A stretch of 64,000 bases of DNA from Salinimicrobium flavum (GCF_042684505.1 NZ_JBHULT010000006.1:124001-188000); one strand, 5' to 3'; counted from the first letter of the stretch, positions 24,234 through 33,959 are shown. Notes: generated from the letters alone by a model not told the origin. Made by a program: numbers and translations.

Positions 24234-24284
24234 CAAATATAGTTTTTTTGGGAAATTTTCCTCATGTTTACTAGGAAATACTCC
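24234..24284 (-). promoter_or_regulatory. Promoter/operator region of the XRE-S24 gene
   Basis: Contains CAAATATA (24234-24241; TATATTTG on the minus strand), the palindrome GGAAATTTTCC (24251-24261) and a related imperfect site GGAAATACTCC (24274-24284). The dyads resemble those in front of dinB. Autoregulation is inferred. Confidence 0.5.
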
Positions 24285-24371
24285 AAAAATTATTCAAAAG
24301 AGTGAATTTGGATTCGATTTAACTTTCCCTTGTTCAGCAGCCTGCGCAAAATCCATTATTTTTATTTATCT

Positions 24372-25643
24372 ATGAAAGACCACTACCTCATTCTGGCAGG
24401 TTTAGGGCTGGCTACTTTGGTCATGGCCTGGCTGCCTGCCTTTTCCAAAAAGCTAAGAGTAAGTTCTCCCATTCTCCTGCTTTTGGTAGGATTCCTTTTG
24501 TTCTGGGTAGATGTTCCCCTTTCCTGGCCAGACCCTTTATGGAATGATACATGGCTCATGTATTTTTCAGAAGCCATTGTCATCATTTCCCTTATGGGTG
24601 CAGGGCTTAAGATAGGTGCTAATTACAGCTGGAGCTCCTGGAAAAAGCCCCTTATGCTGGTCTTTCTCACCATGCCTCTGTGTATGATCTCTGCTTTTCT
24701 GCTAGGCCAATATTTTCTGGTGTTAAGCCTGCCCTCCAGCCTCCTTCTGGCAGCCGTTCTTGCACCTACAGATCCTGTGCTGGCTGCAGAGGTGCAGCTG
24801 GATGATCCAATGGATGAAAAAGAGTATGAGGGAAACATCAGGTTTACTCTAACTGCAGAAGCAGGTCTCAACGACGGTATCGCCTTTCCTTTCTCCTATC
24901 TTGCGGTCATGGTAGCGCAGGCCGGTACCTGGGCAGCTTTTAATTTTACCAACTGGTTTTGGGATAAGTTATTGCTCAAGATCATCATAGGGGTGGTTTT
25001 AGGGCTGTTGATAGGAAGACTTATAGGGCTGTTGATGGATAGGTTATACAAATATGCCGGTGTGGAAACCTTTGTAGGTTTTCTTGCCCTCTCCCTTACC
25101 TTCGCCACCTACGGGATCACAGAATTGCTTCATGGCTACGGATTCCTCGCGGTATTCTTTGCCGGTTTCAGTCTGCGCTATTATGAGAATGTAAGTGGTG
25201 ATTACAAGAAAAAACTACACGATTTTGTGACCGAAATGGAGCATTTACTCCTGGTGGTGTGGATCATCCTCTTTGGAGGGTCTATCATGAACGGTATCCT
25301 CATGATCACCGACTGGAAAGGAATTCTTTTTGCCCTGATCTTTGTGATCGTTATAAGGCCTCTTTCCGGTCTTATCGCCCTGGCGGCGTCAAAAGAAAAG
25401 TTCAAAACAAAGCTCGCGATAAGTTTCTTCGGAATTCGGGGAATAGGATCAGTGTTTTACCTCTCATGGGCCTTTGTACAATTTGACCATTTTGCCTACA
25501 AACAAGAACTCTATTCCATCACGGCTTACATTATTCTTATTTCCATTATAATTCATGGGGTGACGGCTCCCACTGCTATTGAACACTTCCGGAGAAAAGG
25601 GTCGATAACTGAAGGGGATCGGGGATCGGCTACAGACACCTAA
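24372..25643 (+). CDS. Cation:proton antiporter (CPA1/NhaP type)
   Basis: 423 residues from MKDHYLIL; 14 extra upstream codons in frame look unlike a membrane start. About 12 transmembrane helices. LLAAVLAPTDPVLAAEVQ (about residue 130) and LTAEAGLNDGIAFPFSYLAV (about 162) carry the TDP and ND motifs of CPA1 exchangers; the Asp of LNDG is the ion-binding residue, as in NhaP. The FFGIRGIGSVFYLSW segment near residue 360 is the conserved late helix. Likely exchanges Na+ or K+ for H+ at the inner membrane. Lone gene, divergent from the XRE-S24 gene. Confidence 0.9.
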   Translation: MKDHYLILAGLGLATLVMAWLPAFSKKLRVSSPILLLLVGFLLFWVDVPLSWPDPLWNDTWLMYFSEAIVIISLMGAGLKIGANYSWSSWKKPLMLVFLTMPLCMISAFLLGQYFLVLSLPSSLLLAAVLAPTDPVLAAEVQLDDPMDEKEYEGNIRFTLTAEAGLNDGIAFPFSYLAVMVAQAGTWAAFNFTNWFWDKLLLKIIIGVVLGLLIGRLIGLLMDRLYKYAGVETFVGFLALSLTFATYGITELLHGYGFLAVFFAGFSLRYYENVSGDYKKKLHDFVTEMEHLLLVVWIILFGGSIMNGILMITDWKGILFALIFVIVIRPLSGLIALAASKEKFKTKLAISFFGIRGIGSVFYLSWAFVQFDHFAYKQELYSITAYIILISIIIHGVTAPTAIEHFRRKGSITEGDRGSATDT

Positions 25644-25768
25644 CCCCATTATTAACAATTGTTTAGTAGCGATCTTCAGGGCGTTCGGCTGCTGTTTTTT
25701 ATTTTTAAGGAAAGTCGGGCTTCCTGTTTTACTGCGGAAGCCTTGCCGGTAAATTCAAAAATCAAACT

Positions 25769-26647
25769 ATGGCCGAAGAAATACGAATCAAAGAGATCAA
25801 AAAACCTTCGAATATTCCCTTTTCAGGATGGAAGACCATCTTTTTAAGAGTGAAGGATGAGATTGGGGAGAACAATGTCTCCATCGTTTCTGCCGGGGTG
25901 GCCTTTTACGCCTTCCTTGCAGTGTTTCCCGCCATAGGTGCAATGGTATCTATTTACGGTCTTGCTATGAATCCGCAGAGCATACAGAGCCAACTCTCCC
26001 AACTCGCTGCTGTTATGCCCCAACAAGCTTTTGAGATTATTAAGAGTCAATTGGAGAACCTGGTTTCCACATCAGGCAAGGCCCTTGGGTGGAGTATGGC
26101 CATTGGTATCCTGTTTAGTATCTGGAGTGCCAATAAAGGCACAAAATCCCTTTTTACGGGCATTGACATAGCCTATGATACAAAGAACACCCGGAATTTC
26201 TTTAAACAGAATGGCCTCACCCTGTTGTTCACTTTTGGTGCTATTGTCCTGGTGATCCTGAGCATGGCCCTTATAGTAGCCTTTCCGGCCTTTGTTGATG
26301 AACTGGGGCTGCCGGATAATATTGAAAGCCTTATTCGATGGTTGCGCTGGGTGGTACTTGCGGTGATCGTGATTTTTTTCTTAGGGATAGTCTATAAATA
26401 TGCCCCCTCCAAAAGAACCCCGAAATTTTACCTTGTCCTTCCCGGCGCCTTGTTAGCCACCGTACTTTGGCTTCTTGCTTCCTGGGGTTTTTCCTTTTAT
26501 GTGAGCAACTTTGGAAGCTATGGAGAGGTGTACGGTTCGATTTCTGCTGTGGTAGTACTATTGTTGTGGTTTTTCCTCACCAGTTTTATCATCCTGCTGG
26601 GAGCAGAGCTGAACTCAGAGATAGAGAAATATTTAAAGAAGAGATAG
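25769..26647 (+). CDS. YihY/BrkB family membrane protein
   Basis: 292 residues with about six transmembrane helices. NNVSIVSAGVAFYAFLAVFPAIGAMVSIYGL (about 36-66) and the later LVLPGALLATVLWLLASWGFSFYVSNFGSYGEVYGSISAVVVLLLWFFLTS (about 220-272) are family signatures. Once mis-called ribonuclease BN; now considered a transporter-like protein of unknown substrate. It converges with the dnaE2-like gene 26 bp away. Confidence 0.92.
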   Translation: MAEEIRIKEIKKPSNIPFSGWKTIFLRVKDEIGENNVSIVSAGVAFYAFLAVFPAIGAMVSIYGLAMNPQSIQSQLSQLAAVMPQQAFEIIKSQLENLVSTSGKALGWSMAIGILFSIWSANKGTKSLFTGIDIAYDTKNTRNFFKQNGLTLLFTFGAIVLVILSMALIVAFPAFVDELGLPDNIESLIRWLRWVVLAVIVIFFLGIVYKYAPSKRTPKFYLVLPGALLATVLWLLASWGFSFYVSNFGSYGEVYGSISAVVVLLLWFFLTSFIILLGAELNSEIEKYLKKR

Positions 26648-26673
26648 ATCCCGGGGTCATTATTTTCCCACTA

Positions 26674-29661
26674 TCAGGCCGGTAAGGCCTTCCAGGCTGA
26701 ATTCACAAATCTGGGATCTCCCACGGTTTCCTGCCGTTCTATCCGGTTGATGGTGACAGAGAGGTATCCCAGTTCATTGACCACCTTGCCACGGCACAAA
26801 TAAATGCCTTTGCTGTGCAGCGGAAATCTTTCTGCGGCACGGGGAAACTGCACGGTATCAAAAATATCTCCCGCAGGATCGAAGAAGGTTCCAAAGACCA
26901 TGTACTCCCGGTTCACCGTAGCGGTCCGTTTGGCAGTAATGAGATTGCCATAGATCTCTATCTCCTTTCCCACAAAGTTTTGCAGGTCTGCGGCTTTTAC
27001 GGCCGAGTTTTTCATCGGGTTCTTTAGCAGGCGAAAGTGGTCGTGCAGGGAAAAGCCCAGCAGCTCCATCTGGTCATAGGCATCTATGAGAAAAGAATGG
27101 GCCAGCTCCGGAAGTTCAAAATCCCGGTGCGGCGGCCTGAACAGCAGCTGTTGATCTGTCCTGGTCTTGCTTCTGCTAAGCTTGAAAAAAGCCTTCCACA
27201 GCAGGTGATGTTTGTCCACCCCGGTAAAGCGGAAGGCATCTATCTTCAGCAGGATGCTCAGCTGTTCAATGGAAACAGGTACCCGGTCAATAAAATCATC
27301 GAAAGAACTGAAAGGGCCGAAGAAATTACGGTTTTCAAGGATATGCTGCACCACCTTTATCTCTAGCTCCTTGATATAGCCCAGCCCCAGGTAAACATCT
27401 TTCCCATAGATGACAGTATGGTGATCACTTTTGTTAATACAAGGGGCATGCACGCGGCCGCCACACTTTCTTATCTCCTGGATGTAGGTTTCCACATCAT
27501 AGAATCCGCCGCCGTTATTGAGACAGGCCACCATGAATTCCAGCGGAAAATAATATTTTAGGTACAGGCTCTGGTAGCTCTCTACCGCATACGAAGCCGA
27601 GTGCCCCTTGGGAAAGGCGTAGCCCGCAAACGAAAGCACCTGGTTCCACACCTCTTCCACAAGCTGTTCTGAATAACCTTTTTCCCGGCAGTTGCTCCTG
27701 AACTTGGCCTCCAACCGATCGAATTCCCCCTCGGCCAGTTTCTTTCCGCTCATCCCCCGCCGCAGTACATCAGCTTCTTCCAGGGAAAGTCCCGCGAAGA
27801 AATGCGCCACTTTGAGCACATCTTCCTGGTACACCATGATTCCGTAGGTGTCGGGCATGATCTCATACATCACGGGGTGCGCCTGCTTGCGACGCTCGGG
27901 GTCGCGATGGCGTTTGATGTACTCCTCCTTCATCCCGCCATTGGAGACCCCCGGCCGGATGATGGAACTGGCCGCTACAAGCCCCAGGTAATCCTCTGTC
28001 TGCAGCTTAATGAAAAGGCCGCGCATGGCAGGTGATTCCACGTAGAACACCCCCATGCAGTCGCCCGTGCGCAACAGATGGTTCACGTTGGGGTCGTTCT
28101 TGAAGACCGAAACATTCTCCATGTCTTCCACCACCGCACCGGGCTGATTCTGCTTAATGATCTCAATGGCATCGGTGATTTTGGAAAGTCCGCGCTGGGC
28201 CAGGATGTCAAACTTGAAGATCCCCACATCTTCGGCCACATGCATGTCAAACTGAATGGTCGCAAAACCCTTGGGCGGCAAAAAGGTAGCCGCATAATTA
28301 TGTACCGGTTCCTGCAAGATCATGATCCCGCCGGCATGCACACTCAGGTAATTGGGAAAACCGGCAATAAGATAGCTGTAGCGAAAGACCAGTTTTTCCA
28401 TCTCATCCAGGTCTTCGATCTTAAAGAAGCCCGCAGAGAGTTTGTCGATCTCGGCTTTAGGAAGCCCGAATACCTTTCCCAGCTCCCGTATTACCGCCCG
28501 GCGTTTAAAGGTGACATAGGTAGCCAGCAGGGCCGTATTCTCATATTTATTGAAGATGTAGGCCGTCACATCCTCCCGGTCCTTCCAGGAGAAGTCAATG
28601 TCAAAGTCGGGCGGGGAATGACGGTGGGCGTTGATAAAACGTTCAAAATACAGGTCGAGCTCAATGGGATCTACATTGGTAATGCCAATGATGTAGGCGA
28701 CAACCGAGTTCGCGCCGCTGCCCCGGCCAATGAAAGGATAGTTCCTGGATCTCGCGTACTCCACGATATCGTGGTTGATGAGAAAATAGGAAACAAAGCC
28801 CAGGCTAATGATCGCTTCCAGCTCCTTGTTCACTCGTGCATAAACCGCTTCGGAAGCATTGGGATAGCGCCGCGGCAGATTCTTAATGCAAAGGGCCTTC
28901 AGGCTTTCGGCGTCTTCTTCCCTGCTGTTCCCAAAGACCTGCAAATTGCGGTTGAGACGGGCCTTTCCAAACCCAAAATACAGCTTACAGCCTGCGATCA
29001 GGTTTTGGGTGTTTTCAAGGATGTGCAGGTGATCTTCAAAAGCAGCCTCAATAGTTCCCGGCGGCAGCATTTGGTGCTCCACACAACCTTGCTCACTTTG
29101 AGACAACTTACTTAGCAGCACGTTATTGTCTATGGCCCGCAGCAGCCGGTGGGCATTGAAATCTTTTTTACTCCGGAAGCTAACCGTTTGCAGCAGCACC
29201 AGTTTTTCCCTGTACCGCAGGTAGCCCGAGAATTTGAGTTTCCGGAGGCTCTCTACAGATACCCCGATGAACTCATTCTCCCGGAAAGTGGTTTTTTTAT
29301 CGGCTATCACCTTCTCCAGCGGATAGATGAGGTAACAGTCGGGTAACCCGGGGGCATCTTTTTTGAAGCTTTTTTCAGCATGCAAATGAGCCGATAAGTG
29401 GTCGTTGAGTTGTTTGAACCCTGCATTGTTCCTTGCCAGCCCCACGTACTGCTGCTGCACCCCGTTCCGGAAGTCTACCCCGGTAAGGGGCGTGAACTCA
29501 TATTCCGCAGCCATTTTCAAAAAGCTAAGACAGGCCGAGGTATTATTGATATCTGTCAACGCAACGGCAGTAGCCTTATTCCGCCCCGCCAGCTCACAAA
29601 GCTCCTTCACAGAAAAGGTCCCGTAACGTAAAGAGTAGTATGTGTGGGTGTTTAGATACAT
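26674..29661 (-). CDS. dnaE2: Second DNA polymerase III alpha subunit (DnaE2/ImuC-like)
   Basis: 995 residues, much shorter than the main DnaE at 58267-62652 and without the exonuclease. N-terminal PHP domain (MYLNTHTYYSLRYGTFSVKEL) keeps only part of the metal site. The polymerase active site is seen in GRGSGANSVVAYIIGITNVDP (about residue 312), PDFDIDF (about 352, two catalytic Asp) and KFDIL (about 483, third Asp). The tail has the OB-fold (GKEIEIYGNLITAKRT). Enzymes of this group copy damaged DNA as part of SOS-type mutagenic cassettes. dinB lies upstream on the same strand, separated by 950 bp of repeats. Confidence 0.88.
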   Translation of the reverse strand: MYLNTHTYYSLRYGTFSVKELCELAGRNKATAVALTDINNTSACLSFLKMAAEYEFTPLTGVDFRNGVQQQYVGLARNNAGFKQLNDHLSAHLHAEKSFKKDAPGLPDCYLIYPLEKVIADKKTTFRENEFIGVSVESLRKLKFSGYLRYREKLVLLQTVSFRSKKDFNAHRLLRAIDNNVLLSKLSQSEQGCVEHQMLPPGTIEAAFEDHLHILENTQNLIAGCKLYFGFGKARLNRNLQVFGNSREEDAESLKALCIKNLPRRYPNASEAVYARVNKELEAIISLGFVSYFLINHDIVEYARSRNYPFIGRGSGANSVVAYIIGITNVDPIELDLYFERFINAHRHSPPDFDIDFSWKDREDVTAYIFNKYENTALLATYVTFKRRAVIRELGKVFGLPKAEIDKLSAGFFKIEDLDEMEKLVFRYSYLIAGFPNYLSVHAGGIMILQEPVHNYAATFLPPKGFATIQFDMHVAEDVGIFKFDILAQRGLSKITDAIEIIKQNQPGAVVEDMENVSVFKNDPNVNHLLRTGDCMGVFYVESPAMRGLFIKLQTEDYLGLVAASSIIRPGVSNGGMKEEYIKRHRDPERRKQAHPVMYEIMPDTYGIMVYQEDVLKVAHFFAGLSLEEADVLRRGMSGKKLAEGEFDRLEAKFRSNCREKGYSEQLVEEVWNQVLSFAGYAFPKGHSASYAVESYQSLYLKYYFPLEFMVACLNNGGGFYDVETYIQEIRKCGGRVHAPCINKSDHHTVIYGKDVYLGLGYIKELEIKVVQHILENRNFFGPFSSFDDFIDRVPVSIEQLSILLKIDAFRFTGVDKHHLLWKAFFKLSRSKTRTDQQLLFRPPHRDFELPELAHSFLIDAYDQMELLGFSLHDHFRLLKNPMKNSAVKAADLQNFVGKEIEIYGNLITAKRTATVNREYMVFGTFFDPAGDIFDTVQFPRAAERFPLHSKGIYLCRGKVVNELGYLSVTINRIERQETVGDPRFVNSAWKALPA

Positions 29662-29732
29662 GTTATGTTAGTGATAAGTTCTTTTAGCTGTTGGCTGTTG
29701 GCTGTTGACTGTTGGCTGTTGGCTCTTTTGTT

Positions 29733-30123
29733 TATTGATCATTGATAATTGTTAATTGAATTCCTCATCCCCCTGCTCCCTAAATCCCCCGGAAGGGGAC
29801 CTTTTTTTGCTTCATTTTCAAATTCTTAAATCATCACAATTTGGAATTTGGAATTTGGTGCCTGGAATTTGGTGTTTGGTGCTTGGTGCTTGTTTATTGT
29901 TTGTGGTTCCTTTATTTGCGCGCTTTGCGGGAATCCTTTGCGCTCTCTGCGTGAAAAATAATTACCCATTCTCCTCATCCCCTAATTCCCCCTTCCCTCA
30001 AATCATCTCATTTTTAAATCATCTCATTCTCAAATTTATTTCTCGCAAAGGCCGCAGAGATTTCGCTAAGCCCGCAGAGAAATTGGATTATTGATAATTG
30101 TTAATTGATCATTGTTTATTGTT
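29733..30123. repeat. Repeat block, copy A (core 29901-30095)
   Basis: Non-coding block between dnaE2 and dinB. The core 29901-30095 (195 bp) is identical to 30372-30566; the part before it (from GAATTCCTCATCCCCCTGC at about 29757) also recurs, less exactly, from about 30239. Edges are made of short phrases repeated in tandem (TTGATCATTG, GGAATTTGG, TTGGTGC). Apparent frames across it are translations of repeat. Confidence 0.85.
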
Positions 30124-30238
30124 TTCAAATCCTCTCATCCTTAAATTCATTTTTGGAATTTGGAATTTGAAATTTGTTTATTGATCATTGCTAATTGATA
30201 ATTGGATAATATTTCCCGCAGATCTCGCTGATCTTCAC

Positions 30239-30607
30239 AGAATTCCTCATCCCCCTGCTCCCTAAATCCCCCGGAAGGGGACCTTTTTCTGCTCCATTTC
30301 AAATTATCTCATCCTCAAATCAATTTTGGAATTTGGAATTTGGTGCTTGGTGCTTGGTGCTTGGTGCTTGTTTGTGGTTCCTTTATTTGCGCGCTTTGCG
30401 GGAATCCTTTGCGCTCTCTGCGTGAAAAATAATTACCCATTCTCCTCATCCCCTAATTCCCCCTTCCCTCAAATCATCTCATTTTTAAATCATCTCATTC
30501 TCAAATTTATTTCTCGCAAAGGCCGCAGAGATTTCGCTAAGCCCGCAGAGAAATTGGATTATTGATCATTGTTTATTGATCATTGTTTATTGATCATTGA
30601 TAATTGA
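30239..30607. repeat. Repeat block, copy B (core 30372-30566)
   Basis: Direct repeat of copy A, 471 bp further on. It contains the phrase CGCTCTCTGCGTGAAAAA and, later, GCCGCAGAGATTTCGC, roughly inverted to each other, and ends in several TTGATCATTG units just before the dinB stop codon. Confidence 0.85.
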
Positions 30608-30610
30608 AAA

Positions 30611-31828
30611 CTAACTCTGCCTATGCGCATACAGCATTGGAGGTTCGCCGTTGAAGGGGTTCATCCTGCCGCCTATTTCGGTGCCGCCAATGGTGGAGGC
30701 GCGCATCACGCTGTTTTCCCCAAACCGGTTCCTTATCCTGTCTATAGAACTGTAAAGGCTCAGCATCTCCTCGCTGTCATCAAACAGGTTGATCTGGTAA
30801 TGCCCCCCAACGAGTCCGCTGAACTTTACCCCCACCAGCCTTATGAGCAGCCGGCGGTTGTAGAGCTGACTAAAAAGCCCGGCTATTTTGGGGATAAGGA
30901 TATGGTCTGCGCTGGTGTAGGGGATCTTCGCCTGTTTGGTGTAGGTGTTGAAATCTGAATACCTGATCTTCACACTTATCACCGAGGTAAGCTTGTCACC
31001 CCGCCGCAACTGGTAAGCCAGGCTTTCGGCCATGGCGGTGAGGGTGGCGTAGAGTTGTACCATGTTGATGGTATCGCGGTGAAAGGTGCGCTCTGCAGAG
31101 ATCGATTTGCGTTCATGAAAGGGGATAATGGGACTGTCATCTATTCCATGCGCGCGTTTCCAGATGGTGCGCCCGTTCTTGCCCAGCACACTCTCCATCA
31201 TCTCTACCGGCATCTCCTGGATGGTCTTTATCTCCCTCACCCCCAGCCCCAGCAAGGTCTGGAAGGTTTTGGACCCTATCATGGGGATCTTGCGCACAGA
31301 GAGCGGTGCCAGGAAACTTCGCTCCTGCCCGTTCTCAATGAGCAGCTGATTATTGGGCTTGGCCTCTCCCGTGGCTATCTTAGAAACGATCTTGTTCTGC
31401 GAGAGCCCAAACGAAATAGGGAGGCCGCTTTCTTTGATGATCTTCTGCCGCAGCTCACTGGCGAAACGGTAGGTGCCAAAGAACTTGTCCATCCCGGTGA
31501 GATCTGCATAGAACTCATCAATACTCGCTTTTTCAAAGGCGGGGACCGCCTGTTTGATAATCTCGGTTACCTCGTGGGAGTATTTGGTATAGGTGGAAGA
31601 ATTCCCTTTTATTATCGTAGCCTGGGGGCAAAGCTGCCGCGCCACCTTCATAGACATGCCCGAATGTACCCCAAACCTGCGGGTCTCATAACTGCAGGCC
31701 GCCACTACCCCGCGGTCTCCCAGGCCACCCACCAGCAGCGGCTTGTTTGCCAGGTCTGGATGCAGCAGGCGTTCTACAGATACAAAGAAGGTATCCAGGT
31801 CCAGGTGTAAGATCGATTTACTCTTCAT
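30611..31828 (-). CDS. dinB: DNA polymerase IV (Y family, DinB)
   Basis: 405 residues. Catalytic carboxylates are present: Asp10 and Asp12 region in LHLDLDTFF, and Asp104-Glu105 in ASIDEFYADL. The YETRRFGVHSGM finger segment (about 48-59), the thumb HhH region (MIGSKTFQTLLGLGVREI, about 187) and the little-finger domain (about 240-350) follow. All catalytic residues are present, so it should be an active translesion polymerase rather than ImuB. The C-terminus has no clear beta-clamp motif that I can name; QINLFDD at about 355 resembles one. Probably co-regulated with the dnaE2-like gene downstream; an operator-like dyad overlaps its promoter. Confidence 0.92.
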   Translation of the reverse strand: MKSKSILHLDLDTFFVSVERLLHPDLANKPLLVGGLGDRGVVAACSYETRRFGVHSGMSMKVARQLCPQATIIKGNSSTYTKYSHEVTEIIKQAVPAFEKASIDEFYADLTGMDKFFGTYRFASELRQKIIKESGLPISFGLSQNKIVSKIATGEAKPNNQLLIENGQERSFLAPLSVRKIPMIGSKTFQTLLGLGVREIKTIQEMPVEMMESVLGKNGRTIWKRAHGIDDSPIIPFHERKSISAERTFHRDTINMVQLYATLTAMAESLAYQLRRGDKLTSVISVKIRYSDFNTYTKQAKIPYTSADHILIPKIAGLFSQLYNRRLLIRLVGVKFSGLVGGHYQINLFDDSEEMLSLYSSIDRIRNRFGENSVMRASTIGGTEIGGRMNPFNGEPPMLYAHRQS

Positions 31829-31833
31829 AAAAT

Positions 31834-31870
31834 GGAATAATTCCGTGTTATTGGAAATATTCCAAAATTA
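31834..31870 (-). promoter_or_regulatory. dinB promoter with two GGAA/TTCC dyads
   Basis: Palindromes GGAATAATTCC (31834-31844) and TTGGAAATATTCCAA (31851-31865) lie upstream of dinB. The second overlaps TAATTTTG on the minus strand (31870-31863), a TAnnTTTG -7 element. A repressor there would block transcription. Similar dyads occur before the XRE-S24 gene. The remaining 31871-32184 (315 bp) shows no gene or clear signal. Confidence 0.6.
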
Positions 31871-32184
31871 TAAAATAATTAGGTTCGGTCATGTGAGGAA
31901 GGCGTTAAATTCTGAAGAAATTTTTTCAGCAGCCGTTAAAACAAAGTCACACGCCTTCCGCAGAAAGAATTCACCCCAACAGGCAGACTTTCAGAAACTG
32001 TTAGAAATAAGTTAAAATAGCAGCATAAAAGGTAATCGCAACTTGCACAGCCTCAAAATTTTATTACATTCGTTACCCGTTTAAAATTCAAATTTTTCCG
32101 AAGTTATCAGGGTACCAGCCGGTGCCCCTTATGCAGTGTAAAAAATTGTAACAATTAAGGTAAAAATGTGTCTGTTATCAAAGA

Positions 32185-32937
32185 ATGTTTTCGGCAAATA
32201 GAATTCCCCCCAAAATGAAGTATAACCGAAGAGTAGAACCCCAAACCCTGCCCCTTGACCAGCAGGGAATCCTCGGCCTTTCCCTTATGCTGCTCCTGGC
32301 TATCAATTTCACCATAAATTACCTGCTGTTCACCTACTATTCAGACAGTATTACCTCGGTTACCGGTACCGGGTTCTGGATGCTCATAGCCAACAATGCG
32401 CTTATGGCCGCGATCGTCTACATCAACAAACAGGAGATGAACTGGAGCTGGGAAGACCTGGGACTGGCCAAACCCACCAGCTGGTGGAAACCCCTTCTAA
32501 TTACCATTGCCTTGTTCCTTACGCTCGTACTCTTTACACGCTACGTACAACCGCTTTGGGCAGATCTTATCAATACCAATGCGATTTCCATGCTTGATGA
32601 CATTCAGGGAGACCTCAGCAAGCTCATCATCTCTCTCATTATACTCTGGATCACGGCCGGTTTCCTGGAAGAGCTCATCTTCAGGGCTTTTTTGATCAAC
32701 GCCCTGGAACAGTTTCTGGGCAATTCTACCTGGTCTCTTTGGGGCGCGGTAGGCATAAGTTCTGTGATCTTCGGGTTGATACATGCCTACCAGGGCATAG
32801 GCGGGATCCTCACCACCACCGGACTGGGGCTTATTTTTGGAATCGCCTACGTGATCAATGGCCGCAGGATATGGCCGCTAATCTTCATTCACGGGCTTAT
32901 AGATACCATTACCATGATCAACATCTATAATTCCTAA
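32185..32937 (+). CDS. CPBP family intramembrane metalloprotease (paralogue 1)
   Basis: 250 residues (a start at the Met of MKYNRR, 32215, is equally possible). About eight transmembrane helices. All three motifs of the CAAX/CPBP (Rce1-like) family are present: EELIFR at 162-167 (EExxxR), FGLIH with His200 (FxxxH), and FIHGLID with His236. Probably active; some members process prenylated or small secreted peptides, in bacteria the substrate is mostly unknown. It lies 107 bp before a paralogue in the same direction. Confidence 0.9.
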   Translation: MFSANRIPPKMKYNRRVEPQTLPLDQQGILGLSLMLLLAINFTINYLLFTYYSDSITSVTGTGFWMLIANNALMAAIVYINKQEMNWSWEDLGLAKPTSWWKPLLITIALFLTLVLFTRYVQPLWADLINTNAISMLDDIQGDLSKLIISLIILWITAGFLEELIFRAFLINALEQFLGNSTWSLWGAVGISSVIFGLIHAYQGIGGILTTTGLGLIFGIAYVINGRRIWPLIFIHGLIDTITMINIYNS

Positions 32938-33044
32938 GCGAACGGCAGGTTTTACGGCAGCAGCTCCCAAATTTTTCCTTTTAATTATTTTACTATCTTC
33001 AAAAAGTAAAGCAAAGAACAGCTGTACCCCAAAACGCCCTGCTT

Positions 33045-33770
33045 ATGGAAGAGTCTGCAAGAGAGACCGTTGCCCTTAATGAACTGGCGCCCCCAAAAAG
33101 TTTCCTGGGCCTTTCCCTTGTTTTGTTGCTCGCAGTGAGCTTCACCCTTGATTACCTTAGCTATAACTACTATTCCAATACCTTTCTTAATGTAGAAAGC
33201 ATGGGCTTCTGGCTGTTGCTTTACAAAGTGGGTTTTATGGTTGCTGTTGTTTTGATCAATAAGAAGGCATCAGGCTGGTTATGGAGTGACCTTGGCTTTG
33301 CACGGCCACCCAACTGGTGGAATCCTGTTTTAACGGCTGTAGCCACCTTTACCGCTGTGATCCTGCTCTCTCTTTTCCTTAAACCCCTGCTGCTGGAAAT
33401 TGGAGGGCCGCAAAACACCGCTCACCTGGCCGCTTTAAGGGGAAACCTCCCCTTACTGCTGTTCGCGCTCCTCCTGGTTTGGATCGCGGCCGCTTTTGTG
33501 CAGGAACTCGTTTTCAGGGCCTTTTTGATCAACACTTTAGACAGCATCTTTGGGAACAGCATCCGGTCTACCTGGTTTGCAGTATTGATTAGCGCCCTTC
33601 TTTTTGGGCTGGTGCATACCTGGCAGGGACTAAGCGGGATCCTGTTCACCGCCGCCATAGGCCTGGTCTTTGGGATCGTCTATATCCTTAACGGCCGCAG
33701 GATCTGGGCCCTCATTTTTGTGCACGGACTGCTGGACAGCATCACCCTGGTAAGCATCTATAACTCCTGA
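33045..33770 (+). CDS. CPBP family intramembrane protease-like protein (paralogue 2)
   Basis: 241 residues, clearly homologous along its length to the gene before it (FLGLSLVLLLAVSFTLDYL, NKKASGWLWSDLGFARPPNWW, RAFLINTLDSIFGNS, LNGRRIWALIFVHGLLDS). The first motif reads QELVFR (153-158), with Gln in place of the first Glu of EExxxR, while FGLVH (His191) and FVHGLLD (His227) are intact. The first Glu is considered the catalytic base in Rce1, so this copy may be inactive or altered. Tandem duplication is the likely origin. Confidence 0.88.
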   Translation: MEESARETVALNELAPPKSFLGLSLVLLLAVSFTLDYLSYNYYSNTFLNVESMGFWLLLYKVGFMVAVVLINKKASGWLWSDLGFARPPNWWNPVLTAVATFTAVILLSLFLKPLLLEIGGPQNTAHLAALRGNLPLLLFALLLVWIAAAFVQELVFRAFLINTLDSIFGNSIRSTWFAVLISALLFGLVHTWQGLSGILFTAAIGLVFGIVYILNGRRIWALIFVHGLLDSITLVSIYNS

Positions 33771-33959
33771 ATCATTTTCACTCTTTTTTCTGCGGAAGGA
33801 ATCTCTTCGGAAGTTTCTCTGCGGAAGGGAAGCCGAAAACCTGAATTTCTCAGGTCCTCACCCTTAATTTTTCCACGCCCGAAGTTCCACTACCGCCCCG
33901 CCTGAAGCTTCCTGAAATTGAATTTACCGGAGGACCTCCCTCCCATCACCACTTCATTT

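Noticed and set aside
29756..30565. Two open frames with identical C-terminal 60 residues.
   Set aside because: They lie in the duplicated non-coding block; low-complexity edges and no homologue recognised.
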